From JBDTNQ01 sp039933635 (GTDB taxonomy: Bacteria > Acidobacteriota > Vicinamibacteria > Vicinamibacterales > SCN-69-37): a stretch of 28,492 nucleotides of DNA. Positions 7,188-14,046 of this stretch are shown one piece after another. The notes below the pieces were generated by a model, which saw only the letters and a list, made by a program, of their open reading frames with translations, made no database searches and had not been told where the DNA came from. Position 1 is the first letter of the stretch, and the number at the start of each line of letters is the position of its first letter. The translations under genes and the position numbers were made by a program. The stretch is taken from contig JBDTNQ010000052.1 in the NCBI GenBank assembly GCA_039933635.1, positions 1 through 28,492 on the forward strand, in the 5' to 3' direction.

Positions 7188-8228
7188 CTACGGCTCCAGC
7201 GACGACACGTACGCGACCAGATCGACGATGTCGCTGTCGGTGAGCTTCTCGATGACGGGCTTCATCAGGGGCGAGAGGGAGCCACGGCGCGTGCCCAGCT
7301 TGAGGTCGTAGATCTGCCGCGCGAGGTAGCTCGGCGAACGGCCGGCCAGGTTCGGGATCGGACCCAGACCTTTGAGGTCCGGGCCGTGGCACACCGTGCA
7401 GGGCGTCGTCTTGCCGTTGCCCCCGGTGGTCGCCAGTTCCTGCCCGCGCTTGACGCTGCCCACCGGCGCGTAGGCGACGAAGCCTGACTTCGGGCTGCGC
7501 ATCTGCGTCTCGGCGGCGTCTTCCGCGACTTCCATCACGCGTGTTCCGATGGGTTCCTTCGCGCCGTCATCGGTCGCGAAGTAGATCTCACCCTGGACGC
7601 GCGTTGTCGGCACCATGTCGGTTTCGACGACGCGGATGTACTTCGGCACCTTGATCGACGAGAAGTATTTGGCCACTTCCTTGATTTCGTCTTCGTTCAG
7701 CGACTTCGCGATGATCTCCATGTTCTGCGTGTTGGCCTTGCGCGGGTCGGCGCTGTGACGGAGGCCCTGCTGGAAATCGTGGAGCTGCTGCACGATGTAG
7801 TCGGCCGGCAGACCTTGGAGGGGAGCATTTTCCGGACGGCCACGGCCGTCGGGCAGATGGCACAAACCGCACGCGCGCGCCTCACCGGGCTTGCCGTGGG
7901 ACACCCGATCCGGCATCGCCGGGTGGCTGTCCGGGAACCAGTCAGCCGGCCCGTACGGGTTGTTGATCTGTTGTTGCGTGAATTGGAGTGTCGAGCCCTT
8001 CGCCTGTCGCAGCACCGGCGCTGGCGCGTTGGGGTTGGGTGGCGCGTTCGGGTTTGGGACCGCCGGTTCCTTTTGTGGAGGAGCCTGCGGCGGAATCACG
8101 CCTGGCGCCAGCTGCGGTTGTGCATACGGCCACGCGGCCGGCATCTGCTGCGTCTGCGCCGCCCGCACGAGGCTCGCGCCTGTCAGACAGGCCAGGCCGA
8201 CCACCAATAAAGGACGCTTGAAGTTCAC
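7188..8228 (-). CDS. exported diheme c-type cytochrome
   Basis: The 346-residue protein starts with a signal peptide (NFKRPLLVVGLACLTGASLVRA, cleavage likely near residue 23), followed by a Pro/Asn/Ala-rich linker (about 30-75). Two covalent heme sites are visible: C120-G-L-C-H and C277-T-V-C-H, so it is a periplasmic diheme electron carrier with two class I cytochrome c-like domains. The second ends with LTDSDIVDLVAYVSSL, typical of this fold. The GTG start at 8228 is chosen because GGAGG lies exactly 5 bases upstream; the longer frame lacks a ribosome site. No oxidase or dehydrogenase partner is adjacent. Its electron donor and acceptor are unknown. Confidence 0.93.
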   Translation of the reverse strand: MNFKRPLLVVGLACLTGASLVRAAQTQQMPAAWPYAQPQLAPGVIPPQAPPQKEPAVPNPNAPPNPNAPAPVLRQAKGSTLQFTQQQINNPYGPADWFPDSHPAMPDRVSHGKPGEARACGLCHLPDGRGRPENAPLQGLPADYIVQQLHDFQQGLRHSADPRKANTQNMEIIAKSLNEDEIKEVAKYFSSIKVPKYIRVVETDMVPTTRVQGEIYFATDDGAKEPIGTRVMEVAEDAAETQMRSPKSGFVAYAPVGSVKRGQELATTGGNGKTTPCTVCHGPDLKGLGPIPNLAGRSPSYLARQIYDLKLGTRRGSLSPLMKPVIEKLTDSDIVDLVAYVSSLEP

Positions 8229-8264
8229 GTAGACCTCCGAAACCGGTTGCGAATGATGACGAGA

Positions 8265-8270
8265 CTTATA
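8265..8270 (-). promoter_or_regulatory. possible -10 of the cytochrome gene
   Basis: TATAAG on the minus strand lies 36 bases before the GTG start and would give a leader of about 30 bases containing the GGAGG site. No good -35 is seen. Confidence 0.35.
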
Positions 8271-8325
8271 CCACTGGATCGCCGCGGGCGACACGCGGGC
8301 GGCCGGGCCCTCGGGCGCGAAACTG

Positions 8326-8348
8326 GCATGACCATTCGCGTATCATGC
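8326..8348 (+). promoter_or_regulatory. possible -10 and inverted repeat before the ROK gene
   Basis: TATCAT at 8341-8346 could be the -10. It overlaps the right arm of a 6-bp inverted repeat, GCATGA (8326-8331) and TCATGC (8343-8348), which might be an operator. The evidence is weak. Confidence 0.3.
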
Positions 8349-8393
8349 TGGCGCGCGCAATTCGGCGCGATGCGACGCAGCACAAGGTGAACG

Positions 8394-9431
8394 ATGGCGG
8401 CTGAACGGCACGTGTATATCGGAACGGACGGGGGCGCGACGACGTCGAAGGTCGGTGGCGTCTGGGGCGATGGGACCACGGTCTCGACGCGACTGCTGCA
8501 GAAGCCGACCGGATCGGCGGAGGGCACGCATGCGGTCGTCGACGGGTGGGTGCAGGCGATCACCGAGTATCTCGAGCAGAACCAGCTGACGTGGGATCAG
8601 GTCGAAGGGGTCGGGCTGTCGATTCCGGGTCCGTTTCAGCGGTACGGCGTGTTCGACAAATCGCCGAACCTGCCCGAGAGCTTCGTCGGCTTCGACGTGC
8701 ACACGGCATACAGCAGCGCCCTGTCGGCCCGCGCCGGTCGCGCCGTGCCGCTCGTCGTCGGCAACGACGGCAACTACGGGGGGGTGGCCGAGGCCCAGCG
8801 CGTGCGTGGCAACCACGAGTCCACCGTGATGATGCTCGCGCCGGGATCCGGCCTGGGCTGCGCGTTCATCGACCGCCATGGTCTGCCGCTCGACGGCGAT
8901 ACGCTCGCGGGGATGGAAGCGGCCCACATGCCCGCTCCGCTGCACCTGCTCGGCACGAAGGCCTACCGGTGCGGGTGCGGGCGCGATTGGGGGTGCGTCG
9001 AGGTCTATACGACGCTGTCCGGATTGCCGTATCTGCTCGCCGAGGCGCTCGAGCGTCACCCGGGCCATGACCTGGCGCGATCACCGCTCGACGGGAAACA
9101 CCGGGCGTTCGCGCTGCGCGGGCTGGCGCAGCAGGGTGACGCGCTGGCGCTCGAGATTTTCGACTTCCAGGCGCGCGCGATGGGCCTGCACGTCGCGTCG
9201 CTCGCCATGGCCCTCGACCCGCAGTTCGTCGTGATTGGTGGTGGCCTCATGGATCCGGAATCGACAACGGAGGCCTTTCGCGACCGGTACCTCACGGGCA
9301 TCCGCGACGCCGCTCGGCCGTATCTCTGGCCGGCGCAGCGCGATCGGCTGACCATCGTCCCGGCCGCGCTCGGCGATTTGTCGCAATCGATCGGCGCGGC
9401 GCTGGCGGCGTTGTATCAGAGCAGGGCGTAG
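8394..9431 (+). CDS. ROK-family sugar kinase
   Basis: The 345-residue protein has the actin/hexokinase-like ATPase fold of ROK kinases. Seen are the phosphate-1 loop IGTDGGATTSK (9-19), GNDGN with Asp125 as the likely catalytic base, APGSGLGCAFI, and the cysteine zinc motif C193-G-C195-G-R-D-W-G-C201-V-E, which has one more residue between its halves than the usual CxCGxxGCxE. There is no N-terminal helix-turn-helix, so it is a kinase rather than a ROK repressor. The likely substrate is glucose or another hexose, but this is not proven. AAGGTG lies 4-5 bases before the ATG. Glycogen synthase is present at 17090, so glucose phosphorylation would fit local carbon metabolism. It lies 44 bases before tRNA-Lys. 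Confidence 0.92.
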   Translation: MAAERHVYIGTDGGATTSKVGGVWGDGTTVSTRLLQKPTGSAEGTHAVVDGWVQAITEYLEQNQLTWDQVEGVGLSIPGPFQRYGVFDKSPNLPESFVGFDVHTAYSSALSARAGRAVPLVVGNDGNYGGVAEAQRVRGNHESTVMMLAPGSGLGCAFIDRHGLPLDGDTLAGMEAAHMPAPLHLLGTKAYRCGCGRDWGCVEVYTTLSGLPYLLAEALERHPGHDLARSPLDGKHRAFALRGLAQQGDALALEIFDFQARAMGLHVASLAMALDPQFVVIGGGLMDPESTTEAFRDRYLTGIRDAARPYLWPAQRDRLTIVPAALGDLSQSIGAALAALYQSRA

Positions 9432-9453
9432 GGAACGTTGAACGCTGGAGACT

Positions 9454-9462
9454 TGATACGAT
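9454..9462 (+). promoter_or_regulatory. extended -10 of tRNA-Lys
   Basis: TG-A-TACGAT lies 13 bases before the tRNA 5' end, the right distance for a tRNA promoter. The same TACGAT hexamer occurs at 10894 and 15820. No good -35 is seen at normal spacing. Confidence 0.45.
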
Positions 9463-9475
9463 AGTGCGTCATCGC

Positions 9476-9550
9476 GGGCCGCTAGCTCAGTGGTAGAGCA
9501 CCTGGCTTTTAACCAGAGGGTCGGTGGTTCGATCCCACCGCGGCCCACCA
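9476..9550 (+). tRNA. tRNA-Lys (anticodon UUU)
   Basis: The acceptor stem GGGCCGC pairs with GCGGCCC, the D-arm is TAGCTCAGTGGTAGAGCA, the anticodon loop CTTTTAA gives anticodon TTT, and the T-arm contains GGTTCGATCCC. Discriminator A is at 9547 and CCA is encoded at 9548-9550. The outermost anticodon-stem pair appears to be C-A, a mild departure. It is a substrate type for MnmA (U34) and the TsaC pathway (A37), both encoded in this window. Confidence 0.97.
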
Positions 9551-9571
9551 ACTCTCGCCTTTCATCCCAGC

Positions 9572-9874
9572 ATGACGCCTGACGAATTCCGCGCGAGTCT
9601 CGCGGCCCCGGCGCCGCCGTCCGGGATTTCCAGCGCCCTGGTGGCCCTCTGGTACGACGGCCGGGGTGACTGGTCGGAAGCCCATCGCGTGGCGCAGGAC
9701 GTCCACGACGAGCGGGGCGCGCACGTCCATGCCTATCTGCACCGCAAGGAAGGCGACGACTCGAACGCCCACTACTGGTATCGACGTGCCGGCGCGCCGC
9801 CATTCGTCGGCAGCCTCGACGACGAGTGGAAGCACATCGTGCGGTTGCTGCTGGAACGCGTGTCCGACGTTTGA
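9572..9874 (+). CDS. small conserved hypothetical protein, 100 aa
   Basis: The 100-residue protein (MTPDEFRASLAAPAPPSG...) contains ALWYDGRGDWSEAHRVAQDV and HAYLHRKEGDDSNAHYWYRR, a pattern I recognise from a widespread small family without known function. It has helix-pair features reminiscent of a TPR-like fold and many His/Trp/Tyr residues near the centre. There is no signal peptide or membrane segment. It starts 21 bases after the encoded CCA of tRNA-Lys and so may be transcribed with it; no clear ribosome site is seen. It converges on arginase with a 28-base gap containing a weak stem (CGGTT/AACCG, 9880-9893). An upstream extension through the tRNA is rejected. Confidence 0.82.
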   Translation: MTPDEFRASLAAPAPPSGISSALVALWYDGRGDWSEAHRVAQDVHDERGAHVHAYLHRKEGDDSNAHYWYRRAGAPPFVGSLDDEWKHIVRLLLERVSDV

Positions 9875-9902
9875 CATCGCGGTTCGAAAACCGAGGCGCC
9901 CT

Positions 9903-10826
9903 TCAAATAATTCGCATGCCCATCGCCGACAACGCGAGCTCGGTCGCGAGTGTGGCCGTCTGGTTCTGCGCGTCGAGAATCGGATTGACCTCGACGAGGT
10001 CGAGCGCCATCAGACGGCCCGAATCGGCGACGGCTTCCATGACGAAGTGAGCTTCGCGGTAGTTGAGGCCGCCCTTGACCGGCGTGCCGACGCCCGGCGC
10101 AATGGTGGGGTCGCACACGTCGAGGTCGAAGGACACGTGTACGCCGATCGTGTCGGCGCCGGCCAGATGGAGCGCGCGCGCCATGATGGCCGCGATGCCT
10201 TCGCGATCGATGTCCCGCATCGTGAACACGTGCACACGCGAGGTGCGGATGCGCTCCTTCTCGAGTGCGTCGAGATTGCGGACACCCAGCAGAACCGTGT
10301 GTTCGGGCCGGACCTTGGGCGACCCACGACCGATCGTCGCGAGTTCCGCGGGCTGGTCGCCGAGCAGCGCCGCGAGCGGCATGCCGTGGACGTTACCGCT
10401 CTGCGTGGTGGCTGGCGTGTTCATGTCGCCGTGCGCATCCACCCAGATCAACCCAATCGGGTGTCCCTGGCCGGCCGCAAAGTCTGACGACGCCCCGACC
10501 GAGCCGGCGGCGAGCGAGTGATCGCCGCCGAGAACGATTGGGAGCGCGCCGTCTCGGTGTGCCTGAAGCGCCTGCTCGTAGAGCCGCTGGCAGACGCGTG
10601 CGATCTCACTGATGAACTTCCTGGTCGGATCCCCAGGGTCCCGGGTTTCCGGAATCGGCGCGGCGATGTCGCCCTGATCGACGACCTGACACCCGAGCGT
10701 GGCGAGGCGTTCGGCTAGTCCGGCAATGCGAATGGCGGAGGGGCCCATGTCCACACCTCTGCGCCCGGAACCGAGGTCCAAGGGGACACCAATCACGCGG
10801 ACGGGCTTGTTCTTGGCCCCTGCCAT
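9903..10826 (-). CDS. rocF: arginase
   Basis: The 307-residue protein is full length for arginase, which hydrolyses L-arginine to ornithine and urea. The binuclear manganese site is complete: GGDHS (His103), DAHGD (Asp130, His132, Asp134) and SFDLDVCDP (Asp234, Asp236). The late EVNP (Glu279) matches the substrate-site glutamate. N-terminal VPLDLGSGRRGVDMGPSAIR is typical of arginase rather than agmatinase. It would supply ornithine, a polyamine precursor, but no urease or ornithine gene is adjacent. GATAAT ends 7 bases before the ATG, suggesting a leaderless transcript. It is divergent from the nuclease-like/H1-tail gene. Confidence 0.95.
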   Translation of the reverse strand: MAGAKNKPVRVIGVPLDLGSGRRGVDMGPSAIRIAGLAERLATLGCQVVDQGDIAAPIPETRDPGDPTRKFISEIARVCQRLYEQALQAHRDGALPIVLGGDHSLAAGSVGASSDFAAGQGHPIGLIWVDAHGDMNTPATTQSGNVHGMPLAALLGDQPAELATIGRGSPKVRPEHTVLLGVRNLDALEKERIRTSRVHVFTMRDIDREGIAAIMARALHLAGADTIGVHVSFDLDVCDPTIAPGVGTPVKGGLNYREAHFVMEAVADSGRLMALDLVEVNPILDAQNQTATLATELALSAMGMRII

Positions 10827-10832
10827 TGCGCG

Positions 10833-10841
10833 ATTATCGCA
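10833..10841 (-). promoter_or_regulatory. extended -10, probable leaderless promoter of arginase
   Basis: On the minus strand TG-C-GATAAT is followed by six bases and then the ATG at 10826. Transcription would start at or beside the A of ATG. No ribosome site is visible. There is no -35, as is common with extended -10 promoters. Confidence 0.6.
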
Positions 10842-10890
10842 TCCATGGGCATTTCAGGCCGGAAAAGTGAACGAAACCCCGGTCGGATAG

Positions 10891-10899
10891 TGCTACGAT
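10891..10899 (+). promoter_or_regulatory. extended -10 of the nuclease-like gene
   Basis: TG-C-TACGAT, with the ten bases TGCTACGATT identical to those at 15817-15826. It would give a leader of about 70 bases. Confidence 0.5.
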
Positions 10900-10919
10900 T
10901 ACCGCCGCCGTGAAAGGGT

Positions 10920-10971
10920 GCCCGAAGGGCCGCGCCATCGCAATCGGGCTTGCGACCTAATCGGCGGGAGG
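10920..10971 (+). promoter_or_regulatory. possibly structured 5' leader with strong ribosome site
   Basis: The leader holds GCCC-GAA-GGGC (10920-10930), then TCGCAA/TTGCGA (10938-10955, six-base loop), which may sit inside a weak outer GCCG/CGGC pairing (10929-10932 with 10962-10965). GGGAGG (10966-10971) lies 4 bases before the GTG. It matches no riboswitch I recognise. Confidence 0.35.
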
Positions 10972-10975
10972 TTGC

Positions 10976-11917
10976 GTGTCGCCCATCTATGTTCGGCCGG
11001 CTCGAGAGCAGAGCGAGCACGATCGGCTGATTCGCCACCTGCAGACCAAGTACAAGAAGAAGTTCGAGGTCGCCGTCAATATCGACGGGGTCGAACCTGC
11101 GACGTTCGTCAAGATTGGGCCCGCGACCCTCAGCCCGGACCTTGTCCTCACCGAGGGTAAGAAGCTCGTGGGGCTGGTCGAGGTCGAGACCGGCGAATCC
11201 GTCAACAATCTGGAAGCGATGGCGCAGTGGGTGCACCTATCCCATGCTCGCGTGCCGTTCCACTTGTATGTGCCGGTGCACGGCTATGAGCCCGCCAGGC
11301 GCCTGTGTGACGCCTATCAGGTGCGAGTTGGGGAGATCTGGACCTATCGGCCCACGCACGACGGGTTCGACCTCGTGCGCATGCACCAGGATCCAGGCGC
11401 CGCAAGTGGCGTCCGGGGCGTGAAGGCGCTCCCGGTCAGCATCTTTATCCCGGCGCCCCCGAAGCCGGTCGTGCCCGAGGTCGTCGAGCCGCCTCGCCCA
11501 GTACCGGCGGCGAAGCCGGTCGTGCCGGCCAAGCCCGTGATGGCACCGGCGAAGACCGCGGTAAAACCCGCCGCTAAACCCGAGCCAAAGCCCGTCGCCA
11601 AGCCCGTCCCGATCGCCCCGGCGAAGGCGGTCAAGCCCGCCACGCCAGCGCCGGCCGCGCCGAAATCGGTGGTCAAGCCGGCGGCAAAACCGGCGCCCAG
11701 ACCCGCGCCCAAGCCCGCCGCGAAGCCGGCGCTCAAGCTCAAGAAAGACGCGAAGGTCGCAAAGGCGCCAAGTAAGCCCGTCAAGGCGGCAAAGGCGGCG
11801 AAACCGGCGAAGGCTTCGACGCCGGTCAAAGGGAAGCCTGCGCAAAAAGGCGCCGCGAAGGCGAAGCACTCCACCCCTGCTCGCGGCAAGAAGGCCGCTC
11901 CGCGCAAGAGCCGGTAG
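10976..11917 (+). CDS. nuclease-fold-like domain fused to histone-H1-like tail
   Basis: The 313-residue protein has two unlike halves. Residues 1-140 form a compact domain that resembles the PD-(D/E)xK nuclease fold: an early helix with Glu14, PDLVL (Pro54-Asp55), then GLVEVETGES (Glu69, Glu71) and a helix AMAQWVHL. The usual catalytic lysine of ExK is Glu71 here, so activity is uncertain. Residues about 155-313 are a low-complexity tail of Lys, Ala and Pro (repeated AKP/KPAAKPA units, ending GKKAAPRKSR), similar to bacterial histone-H1-like and AlgP tails that bind DNA. A DNA-binding role is inferred. The start is GTG with GGGAGG upstream. It is followed after 12 bases by the charged protein gene, probably in one operon. 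I know no name for this fusion. Confidence 0.88.
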   Translation: MSPIYVRPAREQSEHDRLIRHLQTKYKKKFEVAVNIDGVEPATFVKIGPATLSPDLVLTEGKKLVGLVEVETGESVNNLEAMAQWVHLSHARVPFHLYVPVHGYEPARRLCDAYQVRVGEIWTYRPTHDGFDLVRMHQDPGAASGVRGVKALPVSIFIPAPPKPVVPEVVEPPRPVPAAKPVVPAKPVMAPAKTAVKPAAKPEPKPVAKPVPIAPAKAVKPATPAPAAPKSVVKPAAKPAPRPAPKPAAKPALKLKKDAKVAKAPSKPVKAAKAAKPAKASTPVKGKPAQKGAAKAKHSTPARGKKAAPRKSR

Positions 11918-11929
11918 CAGTCACATCCT

Positions 11930-12793
11930 GTGCCTTTCATCCGCCACGCGCGCGACAAGCGGGGGTACGAGACCACGTACGTCATGCACGCGTACCGCCC
12001 ACTTCAGGGGCCGCAGCGGACCCGCGTCCTGTACCTGTTCCGGTCCCCGTCGCACATCAAATTGGGTCGGCATCCGCTCGACGAGGAGATTCGCGAGGCG
12101 CTGGAGCACACGCACCCGGACGTCAGCTTCGACTGGTCCGCGCTCGGCCGCGAATCGATCAGCAGCCGGCCGGACGAAGGGCGCGATCGGGATCGCGAAC
12201 GCCACCGGCCGGACCGCCAGGAGCGCCGAGGGCCTCCGGCCCAGAGCCGTCCCGTGCCCGCGCCTCTTCCCGTGGTCCTCGATGACCAGTCGGCACTCGG
12301 ACGGGCGCTGGGCGCGGAGCGCGCGGCGGAACTTCGCACCCAATATGGCGATTTGCTCCAGCGCATCGCGCGGCGGAGCCGCACCCCGGAGGACCGCGAC
12401 CGGCTGACCCAGCGCGCCCAGCGTCTCAATCCTGACGACTGGCCAGACGACACAGAGATCCGGGCGCACGCGGGCACGGTCCTCGCCGAGTGGGAAGCCC
12501 TCGTGGCCGAATTGCCCTCGCGGCGCCGCGGCCGCCGCGGCGGCCGTCGTCGTGACCGCCCGGACGAAGACGCTCCGGGCGGCGCTGCCTCATCAGAGCC
12601 TGGCGACGACGCGTCGGCCAGCGATGAGGGCACGTCTGGCATAATGGCCGATGGGGGAAACCTTGAACGTAATGCCGAGAATGCGCCGATGGATCGGCCT
12701 GATCGCCCTGCCGATGATCGCCGCGACGACGGTGGTGACGGGGCAGAACACGCCAACGAGCCAGCAGGGGACGGTCTTCCGGGCGACGACTAA
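11930..12793 (+). CDS. charged conserved hypothetical protein, 287 aa
   Basis: The N-terminal 70 residues (MPFIRHARDKRGYETTYVMH..., RVLYLFRSPSHIKLGR, HTHPDVSFDW) look like a conserved domain that I recall only from acidobacterial hypotheticals. Residues 75-105 are an Arg/Asp/Glu-rich linker. Residues about 115-195 are helical (RTQYGDLLQRIARRSRTPEDRDRL), followed by RRRGRRGGRRRDR and an acidic, disordered tail. The start is GTG at 11930; ATG 11972 is an internal alternative. It lies 12 bases after the nuclease/H1-tail gene, suggesting joint expression. Its last 143 bases overlap out of frame with the VWFA-like gene, so the tail after about residue 240 may be read-through of little function. 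Function is unknown. Confidence 0.8.
   Translation: MPFIRHARDKRGYETTYVMHAYRPLQGPQRTRVLYLFRSPSHIKLGRHPLDEEIREALEHTHPDVSFDWSALGRESISSRPDEGRDRDRERHRPDRQERRGPPAQSRPVPAPLPVVLDDQSALGRALGAERAAELRTQYGDLLQRIARRSRTPEDRDRLTQRAQRLNPDDWPDDTEIRAHAGTVLAEWEALVAELPSRRRGRRGGRRRDRPDEDAPGGAASSEPGDDASASDEGTSGIMADGGNLERNAENAPMDRPDRPADDRRDDGGDGAEHANEPAGDGLPGDD
12637..12645 (+). promoter_or_regulatory. extended -10, probable leaderless promoter of the VWFA-like gene
   Basis: TG-G-CATAAT lies inside the preceding coding region, five bases before the ATG at 12651. This supports that start and a leaderless mRNA. Confidence 0.55.
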
Positions 12794-13994
12794 CGCCGTC
12801 CAGACGTCCGTCATCGTTCGAGACAAAGACGGCCGCTTCGTTCCGGACCTCCGCCAGGATGAGTTCCGCGTCTACGAGGACGGTGTACTCCAGACCGTGA
12901 CGACCTTCTCGCCCTGGATTGGGGGCCGATCGCTTGGCAACCTGGCCATGGGGGGATCCACGAATCTCGGGCCCAAGATCGAAGGCCTCGTGCTCCCGCA
13001 GTCACGCCCGAAGAGCGACTCCTCGGGACGCTTCTTCATCATCTTCATCGACGACCTGCATCTGACGGCGACCGACACGCCCAAGGTGAAGGACGTCATG
13101 AAGAAAGTGCGCGACATCCTCGTGCACGACAACGATCTGGTCGGCTTTGTGTCGACCGGCACCTCCGCGATCGAAATCGATCCCACGTACGACTTCGGGC
13201 ATCGCCGCTTCAACGAGGCGATCGACAAGGTGATGGGGTCGGCCCCGTCGGTCGACGACTATATCGAGGGCGCGCTGACCGAAGGGCAGGAGGGGCCGCA
13301 ACAGGTGCGCTACAACGCGCATGTGGCGTTTCGCACCGCGTTCGATCTCATCGATCAGATGTCGGCGGTGACCGATCGCCGCAAGGCTTTCGTCTACATC
13401 AGCAGCGGCTACGACTTCAATCCGATGTCCGAGGCCCGGCTGAAGAAGATTCAGGACTGGTATTCGCAGCTCGATCCGACCGGTGCCAACAACTCGACAA
13501 TGCCCGAGGGATCCACGGGCAGTGACGCGAGCGATCCGGACGTGTTGCGGAACGAAGAGTACAAACGCCGCACCCAGTTTTCCGTGGCGGATCTGACGAG
13601 CGAGGTGGCGCAATTGGGGCGCGCGGCGGCGCTGGCAAACATTGCCTTCTACACCGTGGACCCCCGTGGCCTGATTGCCAGCGGCGTGGATGCGTCGACC
13701 CGCAGCCAGGTCAGCTACGGCGATATGCGCGATTACATCTCGATGCAGATCAGCACGCTGCGCACCTTGTCCGAGATGACTGGCGGGTGGGCGCTGGTCG
13801 AATCGAACGACTTCGAGAAGGGATTGCGCCGCATCGATGCTGAGACCAGTGACTTCTATCTGGTGGGCTACGTCTCGAGCAATCCGGACCCGTTCAAGGT
13901 GCGCCGCCAGGTGAAGATCGAGCTCACGCGGCCCGGGCTGGACACGCCGATCTATCGGTCGGAGTACTTCCTTCCGCGCCCGAAGAAGAAATAG
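12651..13994 (+). CDS. secreted VWFA-related protein (acidobacterial TIGR03436 type)
   Basis: The 447-residue protein has an N-terminal signal sequence (MRRWIGLIALPMIAATTVVTGQ after a short extension) and is probably exported. The first part, VQTSVIVRDKDGRFVPDLRQDEFRVYEDGVLQTVTTF, is the beta-sandwich characteristic of acidobacterial VWFA-related proteins. FFIIFIDDLHLT begins a von Willebrand A-like domain, but the MIDAS DxSxS is not canonical. Later come RKAFVYISSGYDF and LRTLSEMTGGWAL, and SDFYLVGYVSSNPDPFKVRRQVKIEL closes the domain. The family is abundant in Acidobacteriota, with unknown binding partners. ATG 12651 fits the leaderless promoter; ATGs at 12672 and 12681 are alternatives. 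It ends next to the hairpin at 14014. Confidence 0.9.
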   Translation: MGETLNVMPRMRRWIGLIALPMIAATTVVTGQNTPTSQQGTVFRATTNAVQTSVIVRDKDGRFVPDLRQDEFRVYEDGVLQTVTTFSPWIGGRSLGNLAMGGSTNLGPKIEGLVLPQSRPKSDSSGRFFIIFIDDLHLTATDTPKVKDVMKKVRDILVHDNDLVGFVSTGTSAIEIDPTYDFGHRRFNEAIDKVMGSAPSVDDYIEGALTEGQEGPQQVRYNAHVAFRTAFDLIDQMSAVTDRRKAFVYISSGYDFNPMSEARLKKIQDWYSQLDPTGANNSTMPEGSTGSDASDPDVLRNEEYKRRTQFSVADLTSEVAQLGRAAALANIAFYTVDPRGLIASGVDASTRSQVSYGDMRDYISMQISTLRTLSEMTGGWALVESNDFEKGLRRIDAETSDFYLVGYVSSNPDPFKVRRQVKIELTRPGLDTPIYRSEYFLPRPKKK

Positions 13995-14013
13995 CGTGGA
14001 TGAAATCGCCGGA

Positions 14014-14046
14014 CCGGATCAGGCGTCGAGCGACGCTTTGATCCGG
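14014..14046. terminator. hairpin at the convergent VWFA / methyltransferase junction
   Basis: Arms CCGGATCA (14014-14021) and TGATCCGG (14039-14046) enclose a second stem GCGTCG/CGACGC (14023-14036) with a two-base loop. The stem overlaps the last codons and stop of the methyltransferase and lies 20 bases after the VWFA stop. It could stop both transcripts, though no T-run follows. Confidence 0.5.

Noticed and set aside
9880..9893. CGGTT-CGAA-AACCG stem between the small gene and arginase as a terminator
   Set aside because: Only five base pairs and no T-run; too weak to annotate as a separate feature.
11450..11910. Possible tandem DNA repeat or CRISPR-like array
   Set aside because: The repetition is codon-level KPA/AKP protein repeats with irregular units, not equal repeats with spacers.
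11237..11985. Minus-strand Gly/Leu/Ala-rich frames resembling a membrane or repeat protein
   Set aside because: These are the reverse complement of the Lys/Ala/Pro tail repeats of the 10976 gene.
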